Under the pieces are notes generated by a model that searched no databases, was not told where the DNA came from, and worked only from the letters and a program-made list of their open reading frames with translations. DNA of 64,000 nucleotides from Spinactinospora alkalitolerans (GTDB taxonomy: Bacteria; Actinomycetota; Actinomycetes; Streptosporangiales; Streptosporangiaceae), in the NCBI RefSeq assembly GCF_013408795.1, contig NZ_JACCCC010000001.1, positions 3,162,001 through 3,226,000 of the forward strand. The letters are read 5' to 3'. Positions within the stretch are counted from its first letter, which is position 1, and each line of letters opens with the position of its first letter. The position numbers and the translations under genes are program-made. Below, one piece after another: positions 14,901 to 23,876 of this stretch.

Positions 14901-16544
14901 CTAGCAGACGTCGAGACTGCTGTTGACCCGGGTGATGTTGCGGAAGACGGTGTTGTTCCCGCACGGGTTCTCGGTGACGGCGGAATCGGTCACCGTCAGG
15001 TTCTGCACGGTGATGTCGGAGTTGTTGGCGAACTCCGACCGCGCGGCGAGCCGGATGTCACCGGGGCCCGCCACACTGCCCGACTCGGCGGCGAGGGTCA
15101 CGTTGTGGCAGTTCTCGATCAGGATGGCGTTGCTGCCGGTCTGGGCGATGTCCAGCCGGTCGATGACGGCGCCGCCGCTCTCGGAGACGCAGAAGACGCC
15201 GCGGCCGCCGCCCCGCGCACGCACCTCGCCGACGCGGATGTTCGCGGGGTAGCCGCCGCCCACGCGGCCGTTGCGGTTGGCCATGCGAAACGCCGCGTAG
15301 CCGGTGCCCGTACCGGTCCCCACCCCGTCGACCAGACCCACCTCGGCGTTGATCGTGTCGTTGAGGAGCAGCCCGGAGTAGGCCGTGTCGCGGGCCACCA
15401 CCGTGCCGACCGTAAGGCCGTCGACGCCGTAGGTCTCGACGCCGTGGTTGCCCGTTCCTTCGACGTAGACGTGGTCGATCCGGACATCGCGCGTGTGCAC
15501 GCTGCGGTCGCCGTGGTTGTCGATGCGCACCCCGAGACCGCCGGACAGGCGCAGGTCGATCTGGCCGAGGTGGACGTCGGTGGCGTTGCGGACGAAGATC
15601 CCGAAGTACGGGGCCCCGGTGACGCTCAGGTGCGAGACCTCGATGTCGCTGACGTTGCGGGCGCGGACGACGGCGTTGTCCCCGGAGGGCGATCCGGTCA
15701 CGTCGACGGTGCCGCAGACCTCCAGGGCGGTGTGGCTCGGCAGGTCCAGCGAGGAGCCGGCGCTCATCGTGCCCGAACCGCGGACGACGACCCGCTCCTT
15801 CGAACCGCGCCCCGGGGTGAGGCTGTCCACGGCCGCGCGCATCGCCTGGAGCATGTCGTCGCCGGTGTAGACGGTGCTGCCGCCGTTGCGCGCGGTCCAC
15901 GTACCGCCGTTCTGCACCACCTCGGCGCTGAAGGAACCGGTGCCGCAGGTGCCGTCGCCGCCGTCATCGCCGCCGTCTGCGACCTTGACCGGCTGCCAGC
16001 GCTGGTTGGCGCCGTCGAGGTCGGTGAACTGGGAGATCCGGCCGCCGTCCGCGGTGGACCATTCCCAGACCTCCAGGGCCTTTCCGCTGTTGCGGTTGAT
16101 CAACCGGACGTCTCCGTTCGAGGAGTCCTCGACCCGGAACTGCTGGTTGGTGCCGCCGTTGTCGGTGTACTGCCGGATTTCGGCGCCGTCCTCGGTGGAA
16201 CGCTCCCAGACGTCCACCGCCTTTCCGCTGTTGCGGTTGATCAGCGCGTAGTATCCGCCGCCGGCGTCCACGAAACGGAATTGCTGGTTGACGGCGCCGG
16301 TGTTGGTGTATTGGCGAATTTCGGCGCCGTTCTCGGTGGAGTGCTCCCAGACGTCCACCGCCTTTCCGCTGTGCCGGTTCACCAGCACGTAGTAGGCGTC
16401 GGTGTCGATGTCGGCCGCCTCGGCGGTGCGCGCGCCGGTGACGAGGAAGGCCGCGATGAGCGCGGCGGTGGAGACGAGCACGAGGAGGGCCCGCCGGAGC
16501 GGTGCCGGTCGGCGTGCCGAGAGCGTGGGCGGGTTCATGTCCAT
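14901..16544 (-). CDS. secreted protein: ricin-type lectin domain plus right-handed beta-helix
   Basis: 547 residues. A Sec signal peptide ends near residue 43 (TAEA/ADID). Residues about 48-190 contain three copies of a ricin-B-like repeat (NRxSGKAVDVWExSTENGAEI, QQF/QRW), a carbohydrate-binding module. A short Gly/Asp linker follows. Residues about 205-547 form repeated short beta-strands typical of a right-handed parallel beta-helix (pectate-lyase/rhamnogalacturonase superfold). This combination suggests a secreted polysaccharide-binding lyase or hydrolase. I cannot identify catalytic residues or the substrate. The upstream region holds a CRE-like operator. Confidence 0.85.
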   Translation of the reverse strand: MDMNPPTLSARRPAPLRRALLVLVSTAALIAAFLVTGARTAEAADIDTDAYYVLVNRHSGKAVDVWEHSTENGAEIRQYTNTGAVNQQFRFVDAGGGYYALINRNSGKAVDVWERSTEDGAEIRQYTDNGGTNQQFRVEDSSNGDVRLINRNSGKALEVWEWSTADGGRISQFTDLDGANQRWQPVKVADGGDDGGDGTCGTGSFSAEVVQNGGTWTARNGGSTVYTGDDMLQAMRAAVDSLTPGRGSKERVVVRGSGTMSAGSSLDLPSHTALEVCGTVDVTGSPSGDNAVVRARNVSDIEVSHLSVTGAPYFGIFVRNATDVHLGQIDLRLSGGLGVRIDNHGDRSVHTRDVRIDHVYVEGTGNHGVETYGVDGLTVGTVVARDTAYSGLLLNDTINAEVGLVDGVGTGTGTGYAAFRMANRNGRVGGGYPANIRVGEVRARGGGRGVFCVSESGGAVIDRLDIAQTGSNAILIENCHNVTLAAESGSVAGPGDIRLAARSEFANNSDITVQNLTVTDSAVTENPCGNNTVFRNITRVNSSLDVC

Positions 16545-16696
16545 TCGGTACTCCGTGAGGGGTGGCGCTCGACGAGCGCGTCAGAGCATGGGGGGATACG
16601 GGGATGTCCGCACGCCGGAAATGGAGCGCTTCACCGCTGAAGCGAGGTCCGCGGACCTGGAAATCGCGGGCGGCGCGAATGGCGCCCACCCCGCAA

Positions 16697-16710
16697 TGAA
16701 AGCGTTTTCC
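16697..16710. promoter_or_regulatory. CRE/LacI-family-type operator upstream of the lectin/beta-helix gene
   Basis: TGAAAGCGTTTTCC matches 13 of 14 positions of the LacI/CcpA-family consensus TGWAARCGYTWNCW, including the central CG. It lies about 150 bp upstream of the lectin gene. A 14-bp palindrome (16645-16658) and a small hairpin (16627-16644) lie between. The likely role is carbohydrate-responsive repression. Confidence 0.6.
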
Positions 16711-16789
16711 AAGAGATGGTAGATAAAGAGGGGCGAATGAGTCAATGGGCGCGGTGACGCCGCTCACCGGAGGCGTCCGCCGGGAATGC

Positions 16790-16806
16790 GTTCGCTTGCG
16801 GCGTAC
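16790..16806. promoter_or_regulatory. ClgR-like operator upstream of clpC
   Basis: GTTCGC-N5-GCGTAC matches the published actinobacterial ClgR box (GTTCGC-N5-GCG with a partly symmetrical right arm). It lies 120 bp before the clpC start, where ClgR activates clp genes in Streptomyces and mycobacteria. Confidence 0.55.
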
Positions 16807-16926
16807 GCGGGACTTCTCAGACCCGTTCGGTAGTTGGATGGGGAGAAAGCCCCGGCCATGGGGGAAAGATCAGGCTGCGCCTGGGAGGTCTTCTCCTGTG
16901 GGGGCCGATGTGAGGAGCGACGAGAG

Positions 16927-19434
16927 ATGTTCGAGAGGTTTACCGACCGCGCGCGGCGGGTGGTGGTTCTGGCCCAGGAGGAGGCCAGGATGTTGAACCA
17001 CAACTACATCGGGACTGAGCACATCCTGCTGGGTCTGATCCATGAGGGTGAGGGCGTCGCTGCCAAGGCGTTGGAGAGTCTGGGGATCAGCCTGGAGGCG
17101 GTGCGTCAGCAGGTTGAGGAGATCATCGGGCAGGGCCAGCAGGCGCCTTCGGGGCATATTCCGTTCACGCCGCGGGCCAAGAAGGTGCTGGAGCTGTCGT
17201 TGCGGGAGGCGCTGCAGCTGGGGCACAACTACATCGGGACCGAGCACATCCTTCTTGGTCTGATCCGTGAGGGTGAGGGTGTGGCGGCCCAGGTGCTGGT
17301 GAAGTTGGGGGCTGATCTGAACCGGGTGCGTCAGCAGGTGATTCAGCTGCTGCACGGTTATCAGGGCAAGGAGCCTCAGGCGGCGGGGGCGGCCTCGGAG
17401 TCGGCGCCGTCGACGTCGCTGGTGCTGGATCAGTTCGGCCGCAACCTGACCCAGGCGGCGCGTGAGTCCAAGCTGGATCCGGTGATCGGGCGCGACAGTG
17501 AGATCGAGCGGGTGATGCAGGTGCTGTCGCGGCGCACCAAGAACAACCCGGTGCTGATCGGTGAGCCGGGGGTGGGCAAGACCGCGGTGGTGGAGGGCCT
17601 GGCCCAAAAGATCGTCAAGGGGGAGATCCCGGAGACGTTGAAGGACAAGCAGCTCTACACCCTGGATCTGGGCGCGCTGGTGGCCGGGTCGCGGTATCGG
17701 GGGGATTTTGAGGAGCGGCTGAAGAAGGTGCTCAAGGAGATCCGGACCCGCGGCGACATCATCTTGTTCATTGATGAGCTGCACACCCTGGTCGGGGCGG
17801 GGGCGGCCGAGGGCGCGATCGATGCGGCCTCGATTCTGAAGCCGATGCTGGCCCGGGGGGAGCTGCAGACCATCGGGGCGACCACGTTGGATGAGTACCG
17901 CAAGCATTTGGAGAAGGACGCGGCGCTGGAGCGCCGGTTCCAGCCGATCCAGGTCGATGAGCCCACGATCGCCCACACGATCGAGATTTTGAAGGGGCTG
18001 CGGGACCGCTATGAGGCCCATCACCGGGTCTCCATCACCGATTCGGCGCTGGTGGCCGCGGCGCAGTTGGCGGACCGCTACATCTCCGACCGGTTCCTGC
18101 CGGACAAGGCGATCGATCTGATCGATGAGGCGGGCTCGCGGATGCGGATCCGGCGGATGACGGCGCCGCCGGATCTGCGCGAGTTCGACGAGAAGATCGC
18201 CGGGGTGCGCCGGGACAAGGAGTCGGCCATCGACGCCCAGGACTTTGAGAAGGCCGCCTCGCTGCGTGATGACGAGAAGCAGCTGCTGGGCCGGAAGGCC
18301 CAGCGGGAGAAGGAGTGGAAGGCCGGGGACATGGACGTGGTGGCCGAGGTCGGCGAGGAGTTGATCGCCGAGGTGCTGGCCACCGCGACCGGGATCCCGG
18401 TGTTCAAGCTCACCGAGGAGGAGTCCTCGCGGCTGCTGCGGATGGAGGAGGAGCTGCACAAGCGGGTGATCGGCCAGGAGGACGCGATCCGGGCGCTGTC
18501 GCAGGCGATCCGGCGCACCCGGGCGGGGTTGAAGGACCCCAAGCGTCCGGGGGGTTCCTTCATCTTCGCCGGGCCGTCGGGGGTGGGCAAGACCGAGTTG
18601 TCCAAGACGCTGGCGGAGTTCCTGTTCGGTGATGAGGAGGCGCTGATCCAGCTCGACATGAGCGAGTTCATGGAGAAGCACACCGTGTCGCGGCTGTTCG
18701 GGTCGCCGCCCGGCTATGTGGGCTATGAGGAGGGCGGTCAGCTGACCGAGAAGGTGCGGCGCAAGCCGTTCTCGGTGGTGCTGTTCGACGAGATCGAAAA
18801 GGCCCACTCCGACATCTTCAACTCGCTGCTGCAGGTGCTGGAGGAGGGCCGGCTCACCGACGCCCAGGGCCGCAACGTCGACTTCAAGAACACCGTGATC
18901 ATCATGACCACCAACCTGGGCACCCGCGACATCTCCAAGGGCCAGGCGATGGGCTTTGCCAAGGAGGACGACTCCAAGACCAACTACGACCGGATGAAGG
19001 CCAAGGTCACCGAGGAGCTCAAGTCGCACTTCCGCCCGGAGTTTTTGAACCGGGTCGATGACACCATCGTGTTCCACCAGCTCACCGAGGACGAGATCGT
19101 CTCGATCGTGGATCTGATGGTGGACAAGCTCGACGAGCGGCTCAAGGACCGCGACATGGGCCTGGAGCTGCGGCCCGCGGCCAAGAGCCTGCTGGCCGAG
19201 CGCGGCTATGACCCGGTGCTGGGCGCGCGGCCGCTGCGGCGCACCATCCAGCGCGAGATCGAGGACCAGCTCTCGGAGAAGATCCTCTACGGCGAGGTCA
19301 GGGCCGGCCAGATCATCATCGTCGACACCGCCGGCGAAGGCGCCGAGGCCGCCTTCACCTTCCGCGGCGTGCCCAAGCCCGAGGCGGTGCCCGACACCCC
19401 CCGGGTCGAGCAGGCCGCAACCAACACCGACTGA
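16927..19434 (+). CDS. clpC: ATP-dependent Clp protease ATP-binding subunit ClpC
   Basis: An 835-residue Hsp100 unfoldase of standard length. It has two Clp-N repeats (about 1-145) and a first AAA+ domain with Walker A GEPGVGKT at 212-219 and Walker B LFIDE near 280-284. A UVR/middle domain follows at about 419-465 ([14 protein letters not shown]). The second AAA+ domain has Walker A GPSGVGKT at 549-556. The ATG at [10 protein letters not shown] is chosen from conservation and the GAGGAGCG site. It feeds unfolded proteins to ClpP. Codon use in the first half is less GC-biased at third positions than in its neighbours, with several GAT, TTG and TAT codons, which may reflect a highly conserved housekeeping gene. 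Confidence 0.98.
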   Translation: MFERFTDRARRVVVLAQEEARMLNHNYIGTEHILLGLIHEGEGVAAKALESLGISLEAVRQQVEEIIGQGQQAPSGHIPFTPRAKKVLELSLREALQLGHNYIGTEHILLGLIREGEGVAAQVLVKLGADLNRVRQQVIQLLHGYQGKEPQAAGAASESAPSTSLVLDQFGRNLTQAARESKLDPVIGRDSEIERVMQVLSRRTKNNPVLIGEPGVGKTAVVEGLAQKIVKGEIPETLKDKQLYTLDLGALVAGSRYRGDFEERLKKVLKEIRTRGDIILFIDELHTLVGAGAAEGAIDAASILKPMLARGELQTIGATTLDEYRKHLEKDAALERRFQPIQVDEPTIAHTIEILKGLRDRYEAHHRVSITDSALVAAAQLADRYISDRFLPDKAIDLIDEAGSRMRIRRMTAPPDLREFDEKIAGVRRDKESAIDAQDFEKAASLRDDEKQLLGRKAQREKEWKAGDMDVVAEVGEELIAEVLATATGIPVFKLTEEESSRLLRMEEELHKRVIGQEDAIRALSQAIRRTRAGLKDPKRPGGSFIFAGPSGVGKTELSKTLAEFLFGDEEALIQLDMSEFMEKHTVSRLFGSPPGYVGYEEGGQLTEKVRRKPFSVVLFDEIEKAHSDIFNSLLQVLEEGRLTDAQGRNVDFKNTVIIMTTNLGTRDISKGQAMGFAKEDDSKTNYDRMKAKVTEELKSHFRPEFLNRVDDTIVFHQLTEDEIVSIVDLMVDKLDERLKDRDMGLELRPAAKSLLAERGYDPVLGARPLRRTIQREIEDQLSEKILYGEVRAGQIIIVDTAGEGAEAAFTFRGVPKPEAVPDTPRVEQAATNTD

Positions 19435-19453
19435 GCACCACCCCACCCGCGGC

Positions 19454-19478
19454 AGGGGCGGCCCACCCGGCCGCCCCT
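19454..19478 (+). terminator. clpC terminator
   Basis: A 10-bp perfect stem (19454-19463/19469-19478) with a 5-nt loop, 20 bp after the clpC stop. Confidence 0.65.
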
Positions 19479-19547
19479 CCCGCGCGTTTCAGGACCCCGA
19501 CCACCACGGATCCCGGGCCGCTCCCCCGTTTCCGCCCGGTCCGGTCC

Positions 19548-20516
19548 ATGGCCGCGCAAGCGGTGCGGCCGACACCCGTTGCGAGCGATGGGGCGGGAGC
19601 GACGGATGCCCGGTTCTACGATTGGGGCATGGACGCAGGACTGTTCCCGGACGACGCCCAGCTCCGCCGGATCAACCGCGAGGCCGTCATTCTGGGAGCG
19701 GCCGGATATTCGATCCTGCTGCAGGTCTGCCACCCCGGGGTGGGCCAGGGCGTGCGCGACCACAGCGATTTCGCCCAGCGCCCCCTCGACCGGCTCCGCG
19801 GCACGCTCACCTTCGTCTACGGCATGGTCTTCGGCACCGAGGAGGAGGCCGAGCGCATCGCGCGGATCGTCCGCGCCATGCACAAGCGGATCACCGGCCC
19901 CGGCTACCACGCGCTCGACCCCGAACTGCAGGTATGGGTGGCCGCAACGCTCTACCAGGGCGGCGTGCGGATGTATGAGATGACGGTCGGGGCACTCTCC
20001 CCCCGGGAGAAGGACGAGGTCTACGAGCAGGCCGCGGTCTTCGCGACGGCCCTCGGTTGCCCCGCGGAGCGCTGGCCGGCCGACCGGGCCTCCTTCGAGG
20101 CCTACTGGGCCGACATGGTCGCGTCGATCGAGGTCACCGACACCGCACGCGGCATCGCCGACGCGCTGTTCGATCCCCCGAACCCCGCCGTCCGCGCGGC
20201 GGCCCGACTGCAGCGCTTCCTCGCCGCGGGCCTGCTGCCGCCGCGGATCCGGGAGCAGCTCGGCCTGGAGTGGCGACCGTCCCAGCAGCGCAGGTTCGAC
20301 CGGCTGATCGCGCTCACCCGGGCCGTCTACCCGCGGCTGCCGCTCGCGGTGCGGTCCCTGCCCAAGAACGCCTACATGTGGGACATGCGCCGCCGGGCCG
20401 CCCGCAACCGGCTCTACGGGCGTCCCGGAAGGTCCGGTGGGGATCCCTCGCTGCGGGCTCCACGCGGAGGAGCCCGCCGACGCGGCCCCGGCAGGCCCGG
20501 CGTCCGAGACTCCTGA
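19548..20516 (+). CDS. DUF2236 / oxygenase MpaB family protein
   Basis: 322 residues from the first ATG. The start is uncertain, because an ATG at 19629 (MDAGLFPDD) also lacks a good ribosome site. INREAVILGAAGYSILLQVCHPGV followed by DHSDFAQRPLDRLRGTLTFVYGMVFGT and a helical body with MHKRITGPGYHALDPELQVWV is the DUF2236 pattern. The family includes a latex-clearing-protein-like heme enzyme and MpaB oxygenases, but the function of most members is unknown. The tail is Arg/Gly-rich and low complexity. Confidence 0.8.
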   Translation: MAAQAVRPTPVASDGAGATDARFYDWGMDAGLFPDDAQLRRINREAVILGAAGYSILLQVCHPGVGQGVRDHSDFAQRPLDRLRGTLTFVYGMVFGTEEEAERIARIVRAMHKRITGPGYHALDPELQVWVAATLYQGGVRMYEMTVGALSPREKDEVYEQAAVFATALGCPAERWPADRASFEAYWADMVASIEVTDTARGIADALFDPPNPAVRAAARLQRFLAAGLLPPRIREQLGLEWRPSQQRRFDRLIALTRAVYPRLPLAVRSLPKNAYMWDMRRRAARNRLYGRPGRSGGDPSLRAPRGGARRRGPGRPGVRDS

Positions 20517-20547
20517 TCCACCGGCGCCGCGGCCCGCGAGGGCCCCT

Positions 20548-20943
20548 ATGCTGATGCCTGTGAGAACGGGGGCGGACGAGCGCATCGGGCATCTGGGCCC
20601 GGCCTGGGTGCGCATGCTGCTGCTGGGGGCGCTGCTGTTCGGCGTCGCGGCCATGCACACGCTCGGGCATCCGCAGGCGGACGGGCACGGGCCCGCTCCG
20701 GCCGCCGCGCACGCCGATCCCGTGGCTGCGCACGCCGATTCCGGGCTCCCCGCCATGGATCCGACGTCGGTGTGCCTGGCGATCGGCGGGATGGCGATCG
20801 CGCTGCTCGGCCTGGCCGCCGCGGTGTTCACCCCCTGGCCGGGTGTGCTGGTGCCGCCGCCGGCGCGGATACGGTGGCCGCTGCTGCGCACCGCGCCGCC
20901 GGATCCGCCTTCTCTGGCGAAACTGCAGGTGTTACGGCTCTAG
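20548..20943 (+). CDS. DUF6153-like small membrane protein
   Basis: 131 residues (start ATG 20548, GAGGG upstream; ATG 20554 is also possible). It has one N-terminal membrane segment, LLLGALLFGVAAMHTLGH, a His/Ala-rich extracytoplasmic stretch (DGHGPAPAAAHADPVAAHAD) and a second membrane helix. This matches the actinobacterial DUF6153 family. It is directly followed by a DUF305 lipoprotein gene, and the two are frequent neighbours. The His-rich loop suggests metal (copper) handling, which is inference. Confidence 0.7.
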   Translation: MLMPVRTGADERIGHLGPAWVRMLLLGALLFGVAAMHTLGHPQADGHGPAPAAAHADPVAAHADSGLPAMDPTSVCLAIGGMAIALLGLAAAVFTPWPGVLVPPPARIRWPLLRTAPPDPPSLAKLQVLRL

Positions 20944-21069
20944 ATGCCCCTTTCGGGCACCGGCGCGCCCCGGCGCCGCCCGGATCCGGCTCCGCACCTG
21001 TTCAGCACACCGTCACGCCGTGGCGCCCATGCGCCGTGCGCGGACACCGCCATGAAAAGGACCGATGAT

Positions 21070-21711
21070 ATGACCACCGACACCCGTAAGCGCGCGCTCC
21101 TGCTGGCTCCGGCCGCCCTGGCCGCCGCCCTGTTCCTCGCCTCCTGCGGCGGGGGCGAGGAGGACTCCGCCGCGCCCGCGCCCGAGTCCTCGGAGCAGGC
21201 CGCGGCCGAGTTCAACGACTCCGACGTGATGTTCGCCCAGATGATGATCCCGCACCACGAGCAGGCCGTGGAGATGTCGCAACTGGCCGAGGACCGGGCC
21301 GGCGACGACGTCAAGGAGCTCGCGGCCGAGATCGAGGCCGCCCAGGGCCCCGAGATCGAGCAGCTCACCCGGATGCTGGAGTCCTGGGGCGAGGAGCCCA
21401 TGAGCGACGGCGAGAGCATGGAGCACGGCATGGCCGGCATGATGACCGGCGAGGAGATGGCCGAACTGGAGCAGGTCGAGGGCGAGGCCTTCGACATGAT
21501 GTTCCTGGACATGATGGTCGCCCACCACGAGGGCGCGGTCGAAATGGCCCAGAACGAGCTCGACAACGGCGTCAACCCCGAGGCCATCGAGCTCGCCCAG
21601 GCCGTCGTGGAGGCCCAGCAGAGTGAGATCGAGCAGATGACCGGCATGCTCGGCGACAGCGGCGCCGACGGCGACTCCGAGGGGGAGGACGGGGGGCACG
21701 GCGGCCACTGA
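21070..21711 (+). CDS. DUF305 family lipoprotein
   Basis: 213 residues from an ATG with AAAAGGA eight bases upstream. An ATG 18 bp earlier lacks such spacing. The lipobox LFLASC has Cys26. Two DUF305 modules carry the paired motifs MMIPHHEQAVEM and MMVAHHEGAVEM, the His/Met pattern thought to bind metal. The tail is acidic and ends in HGGH. It is likely a membrane-anchored copper- or iron-related protein co-transcribed with the DUF6153 gene. Confidence 0.88.
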   Translation: MTTDTRKRALLLAPAALAAALFLASCGGGEEDSAAPAPESSEQAAAEFNDSDVMFAQMMIPHHEQAVEMSQLAEDRAGDDVKELAAEIEAAQGPEIEQLTRMLESWGEEPMSDGESMEHGMAGMMTGEEMAELEQVEGEAFDMMFLDMMVAHHEGAVEMAQNELDNGVNPEAIELAQAVVEAQQSEIEQMTGMLGDSGADGDSEGEDGGHGGH

Positions 21712-21762
21712 TCCCGCCGTACGGCCCCCGGCGCGGCAGCGGTGGGAGCCGTGCTAGGAATT

Positions 21763-21801
21763 CGGGTCGGGGCCCCGGCGGTCCGCCGGGGCCCCGACCC
21801 G
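21763..21801 (+). terminator. strong hairpin terminator after the DUF305 gene
   Basis: A 39-bp nearly perfect GC-rich palindrome (arms 21763-21781 and 21783-21801) lies 50 bp after the stop and before the next Shine-Dalgarno. Confidence 0.8.
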
Positions 21802-21839
21802 AGCGCCGCCGCCGGTACCGATCACCGAAGGAGATCACG

Positions 21840-22535
21840 ATGCCGCTTCCCGCCCTCGTAGTGGTCCACGGCGCCTGGCACGGCCCGTGGTGCTGGCGCC
21901 CGCTGATCGAACGGCTCCCGGACGTCGCGGTGCACCCGGTCGCGCTCCCCTCCAGCGGCGCCGACCCGACGGCGCTGGGCGGGCTGTACGACGACGCCGA
22001 GGCCGTCCGGGCCGCTGTGGCCGGGATCGAGGGGCCGGTGGTGGTCTGCGCGCACTCCTACGGCGGCCTGCCCGTGACCGAGGCGCTCACCGGGGTCGGC
22101 GACGTCCGGCGCCTGGTCTACCTGTGCTCCTTCCAGCTCGACGCCGGCGAGTCGCTGCTGGGCTCGGTGGGCGGCACCCCGCCGGAGTGGTGGGACGTGC
22201 ACGAGGCGGACGGCTACGTGGACGCGCTGGACCCCGCAGCGGTGTTCTACGGCGACGTCGCCCCGGAGACGGCGCGGGCGGCGATCGGCGCGCTCGGCCA
22301 CCAGTCCCTCGCCTCGGTCACGCAGCCGCTGCGGGAGGCCGCGTGGCGGACGATCCCCAGCACCTACGTGGTCTGCGAGCGCGACGCGGGGATCCCGCCC
22401 TTCGCCCAGGAGGCGATGGCCCAGCGGGCGCAGCGCGTGCTGCGCATGGACGCCTCGCACTCGCCGTTCCTGTCCCGCCCCGCCGAGCTCGCCGGACTGC
22501 TGCGCGCGGAGCTGACCGAGGCCGCCGCCCGGTAG
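21840..22535 (+). CDS. alpha/beta-fold hydrolase
   Basis: 231 residues with a GAAGGAG ribosome site. HGAWHGPWCW supplies the oxyanion-hole region. CAHSYGG carries the nucleophile serine, CERDAGIPP the acid region, and DASHSPFLS the catalytic histidine. This resembles the methylesterase / hydroxynitrile-lyase-like group of the superfamily. It is isolated between two hairpin terminators, so it is likely monocistronic. The substrate is unknown. Confidence 0.88.
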   Translation: MPLPALVVVHGAWHGPWCWRPLIERLPDVAVHPVALPSSGADPTALGGLYDDAEAVRAAVAGIEGPVVVCAHSYGGLPVTEALTGVGDVRRLVYLCSFQLDAGESLLGSVGGTPPEWWDVHEADGYVDALDPAAVFYGDVAPETARAAIGALGHQSLASVTQPLREAAWRTIPSTYVVCERDAGIPPFAQEAMAQRAQRVLRMDASHSPFLSRPAELAGLLRAELTEAAAR

Positions 22536-22607
22536 CGCGGCGGTGCCGGCCGTCCCGGTGCCGACGCCCGCGCCGTCCCGGCCCTGCGGCCCCCCGCCGC
22601 GCGCCCC

Positions 22608-22650
22608 GCCGGACGCGGCCCCGGCCACCGGGTCCGGGGCCGCGTCCGGC
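22608..22650. terminator. bidirectional terminator between convergent hydrolase and oxidase genes
   Basis: A 17-bp perfect stem (22608-22624/22634-22650) with a 9-nt loop, immediately before the stop codon of the minus-strand oxidase. Confidence 0.8.
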
Positions 22651-22653
22651 CGG

Positions 22654-23826
22654 TCACTGCCGGCCGGGCAGCCGCACCTGCGACAGGTGCACGTCCGGGC
22701 GCTCGCCGGGCGTGAAGCGGTCCGCCCGAAAGTCGGCGAGCAGCTCGGAGCGGGTGCCGCGGAGCACCTCGTCGGCCACCAGCGGGGCCAGCGCGGGGGC
22801 CAGCGTGATCCCGCTGTGCGTCGCGACCGCGTAGACGCGCCGACCGCCGTCGGCGAACCCGCACGCGGTGAGGCCGTCGGCGGGCAGCGACCGCTGCCCC
22901 ACCCGCACCTCGGCGATGCGGGCGTGCTCGCCGCCGCGGAGCACCCGGGCGAGCCGCCGGAGGAGCTCCTCGGCGAGCGGCGCGTCGGCCCCCGGCGGGC
23001 GGGCCGGATCGGCGTCGGCGTCGAGGTCGAGCCCCTGCAGCACGAGCCGTCCCCCGCCGTCGGGGCGCAGGTTCAGGTGCGAGGTGGTGAGCACGCGCTC
23101 CAGGCGCACCGGCGCCGGTTCGGTGTAGGCGAGGTAGCCGGTGGTCGCCGAGCCGGCCGCGTCCGGATCGGCCATCGGCACGTGGCACCCCGCTGTGGCC
23201 AGGAGCGGCTCGGTCCACCGGCCCGCGGCGGTGACGACGGCGTCGGCCGTCGCCGTGGATCCGTCGGCCAGCGCGATGTCGGCCCCGTCGGCGTGCGGCA
23301 CGACGGCGCGCACCGGCGCGGGGCAGGCGATCTCGGCCCCGGAGGCGAGCGCGTCGGTGAGCAAGCGGGCCAGGTACTCGGCCGGCAGCACGTAGCCCTC
23401 GTCGGGGAAGAACGCCGCGGAGCGCACGCCGTCGGGGATGCGCGCGCCCGGCTCCATGGCGCGGGCCTCCTCGGCGGGAATCCACTCGGCGGCGTAGCCG
23501 CGCCCGCGCAGTCGCGCCACGGAGCGTTCGAGCACCCGTGCGTGCCCGGGCTCGGTGGCCCACTCCAGGTTGCCGGTGGGGTGGAACCAACGGGGGCCGT
23601 CGGGGAGGCTCCGGTGGAGCTCGTGGTGGGCCCGGACGCCCGCGAGGTTCAGCCCGTGGTAGGAGTCGGGCTCCTTGGCGTGGGAGTTGACCCAGGCGAA
23701 GGACGTCCCGCTGGTCCCGGCCCCGGGCCGGTCCTGCTCGTAGACGGTGACCCGGCACCCCTGGCCGGCGAACTCGCGGGCGAGGGAGAGTCCGATGACC
23801 CCTGCGCCGACGACGGCGATGCGCAC
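22654..23826 (-). CDS. FAD-dependent oxidoreductase, DAO family
   Basis: 390 residues from a GTG with AAGGAAGGG upstream. The N-terminal Rossmann motif is VVGAGVIGLSLA. GTSGTSFAWVNSHAKEP and the C-terminal VATHSGITLAPALAPLVADE are typical of the DAO family (glycine/sarcosine/D-amino-acid oxidases and relatives). It lies 50 bp downstream of an SSS symporter gene and in the same direction, so the pair probably takes up and oxidises an amino-acid-like compound. Confidence 0.88.
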   Translation of the reverse strand: MRIAVVGAGVIGLSLAREFAGQGCRVTVYEQDRPGAGTSGTSFAWVNSHAKEPDSYHGLNLAGVRAHHELHRSLPDGPRWFHPTGNLEWATEPGHARVLERSVARLRGRGYAAEWIPAEEARAMEPGARIPDGVRSAAFFPDEGYVLPAEYLARLLTDALASGAEIACPAPVRAVVPHADGADIALADGSTATADAVVTAAGRWTEPLLATAGCHVPMADPDAAGSATTGYLAYTEPAPVRLERVLTTSHLNLRPDGGGRLVLQGLDLDADADPARPPGADAPLAEELLRRLARVLRGGEHARIAEVRVGQRSLPADGLTACGFADGGRRVYAVATHSGITLAPALAPLVADEVLRGTRSELLADFRADRFTPGERPDVHLSQVRLPGRQ

Positions 23827-23876
23827 TGCGTTTCCCTTCCTTCCTGTGGAGAGCGGTCCGCGGCGGCCCGCTCGGA

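Noticed and set aside
16796-16836. A -35/-10 pair for clpC
   Set aside because: No hexamer pair with acceptable spacing was convincing, so only the ClgR-like box is reported.
16870-19446. 858-codon open frame antisense to clpC
   Set aside because: It mirrors the coding bias of clpC; the translated sequence is rich in Leu/His/Arg/Gln with no domain, and it covers the whole sense gene. A GC-rich shadow frame.
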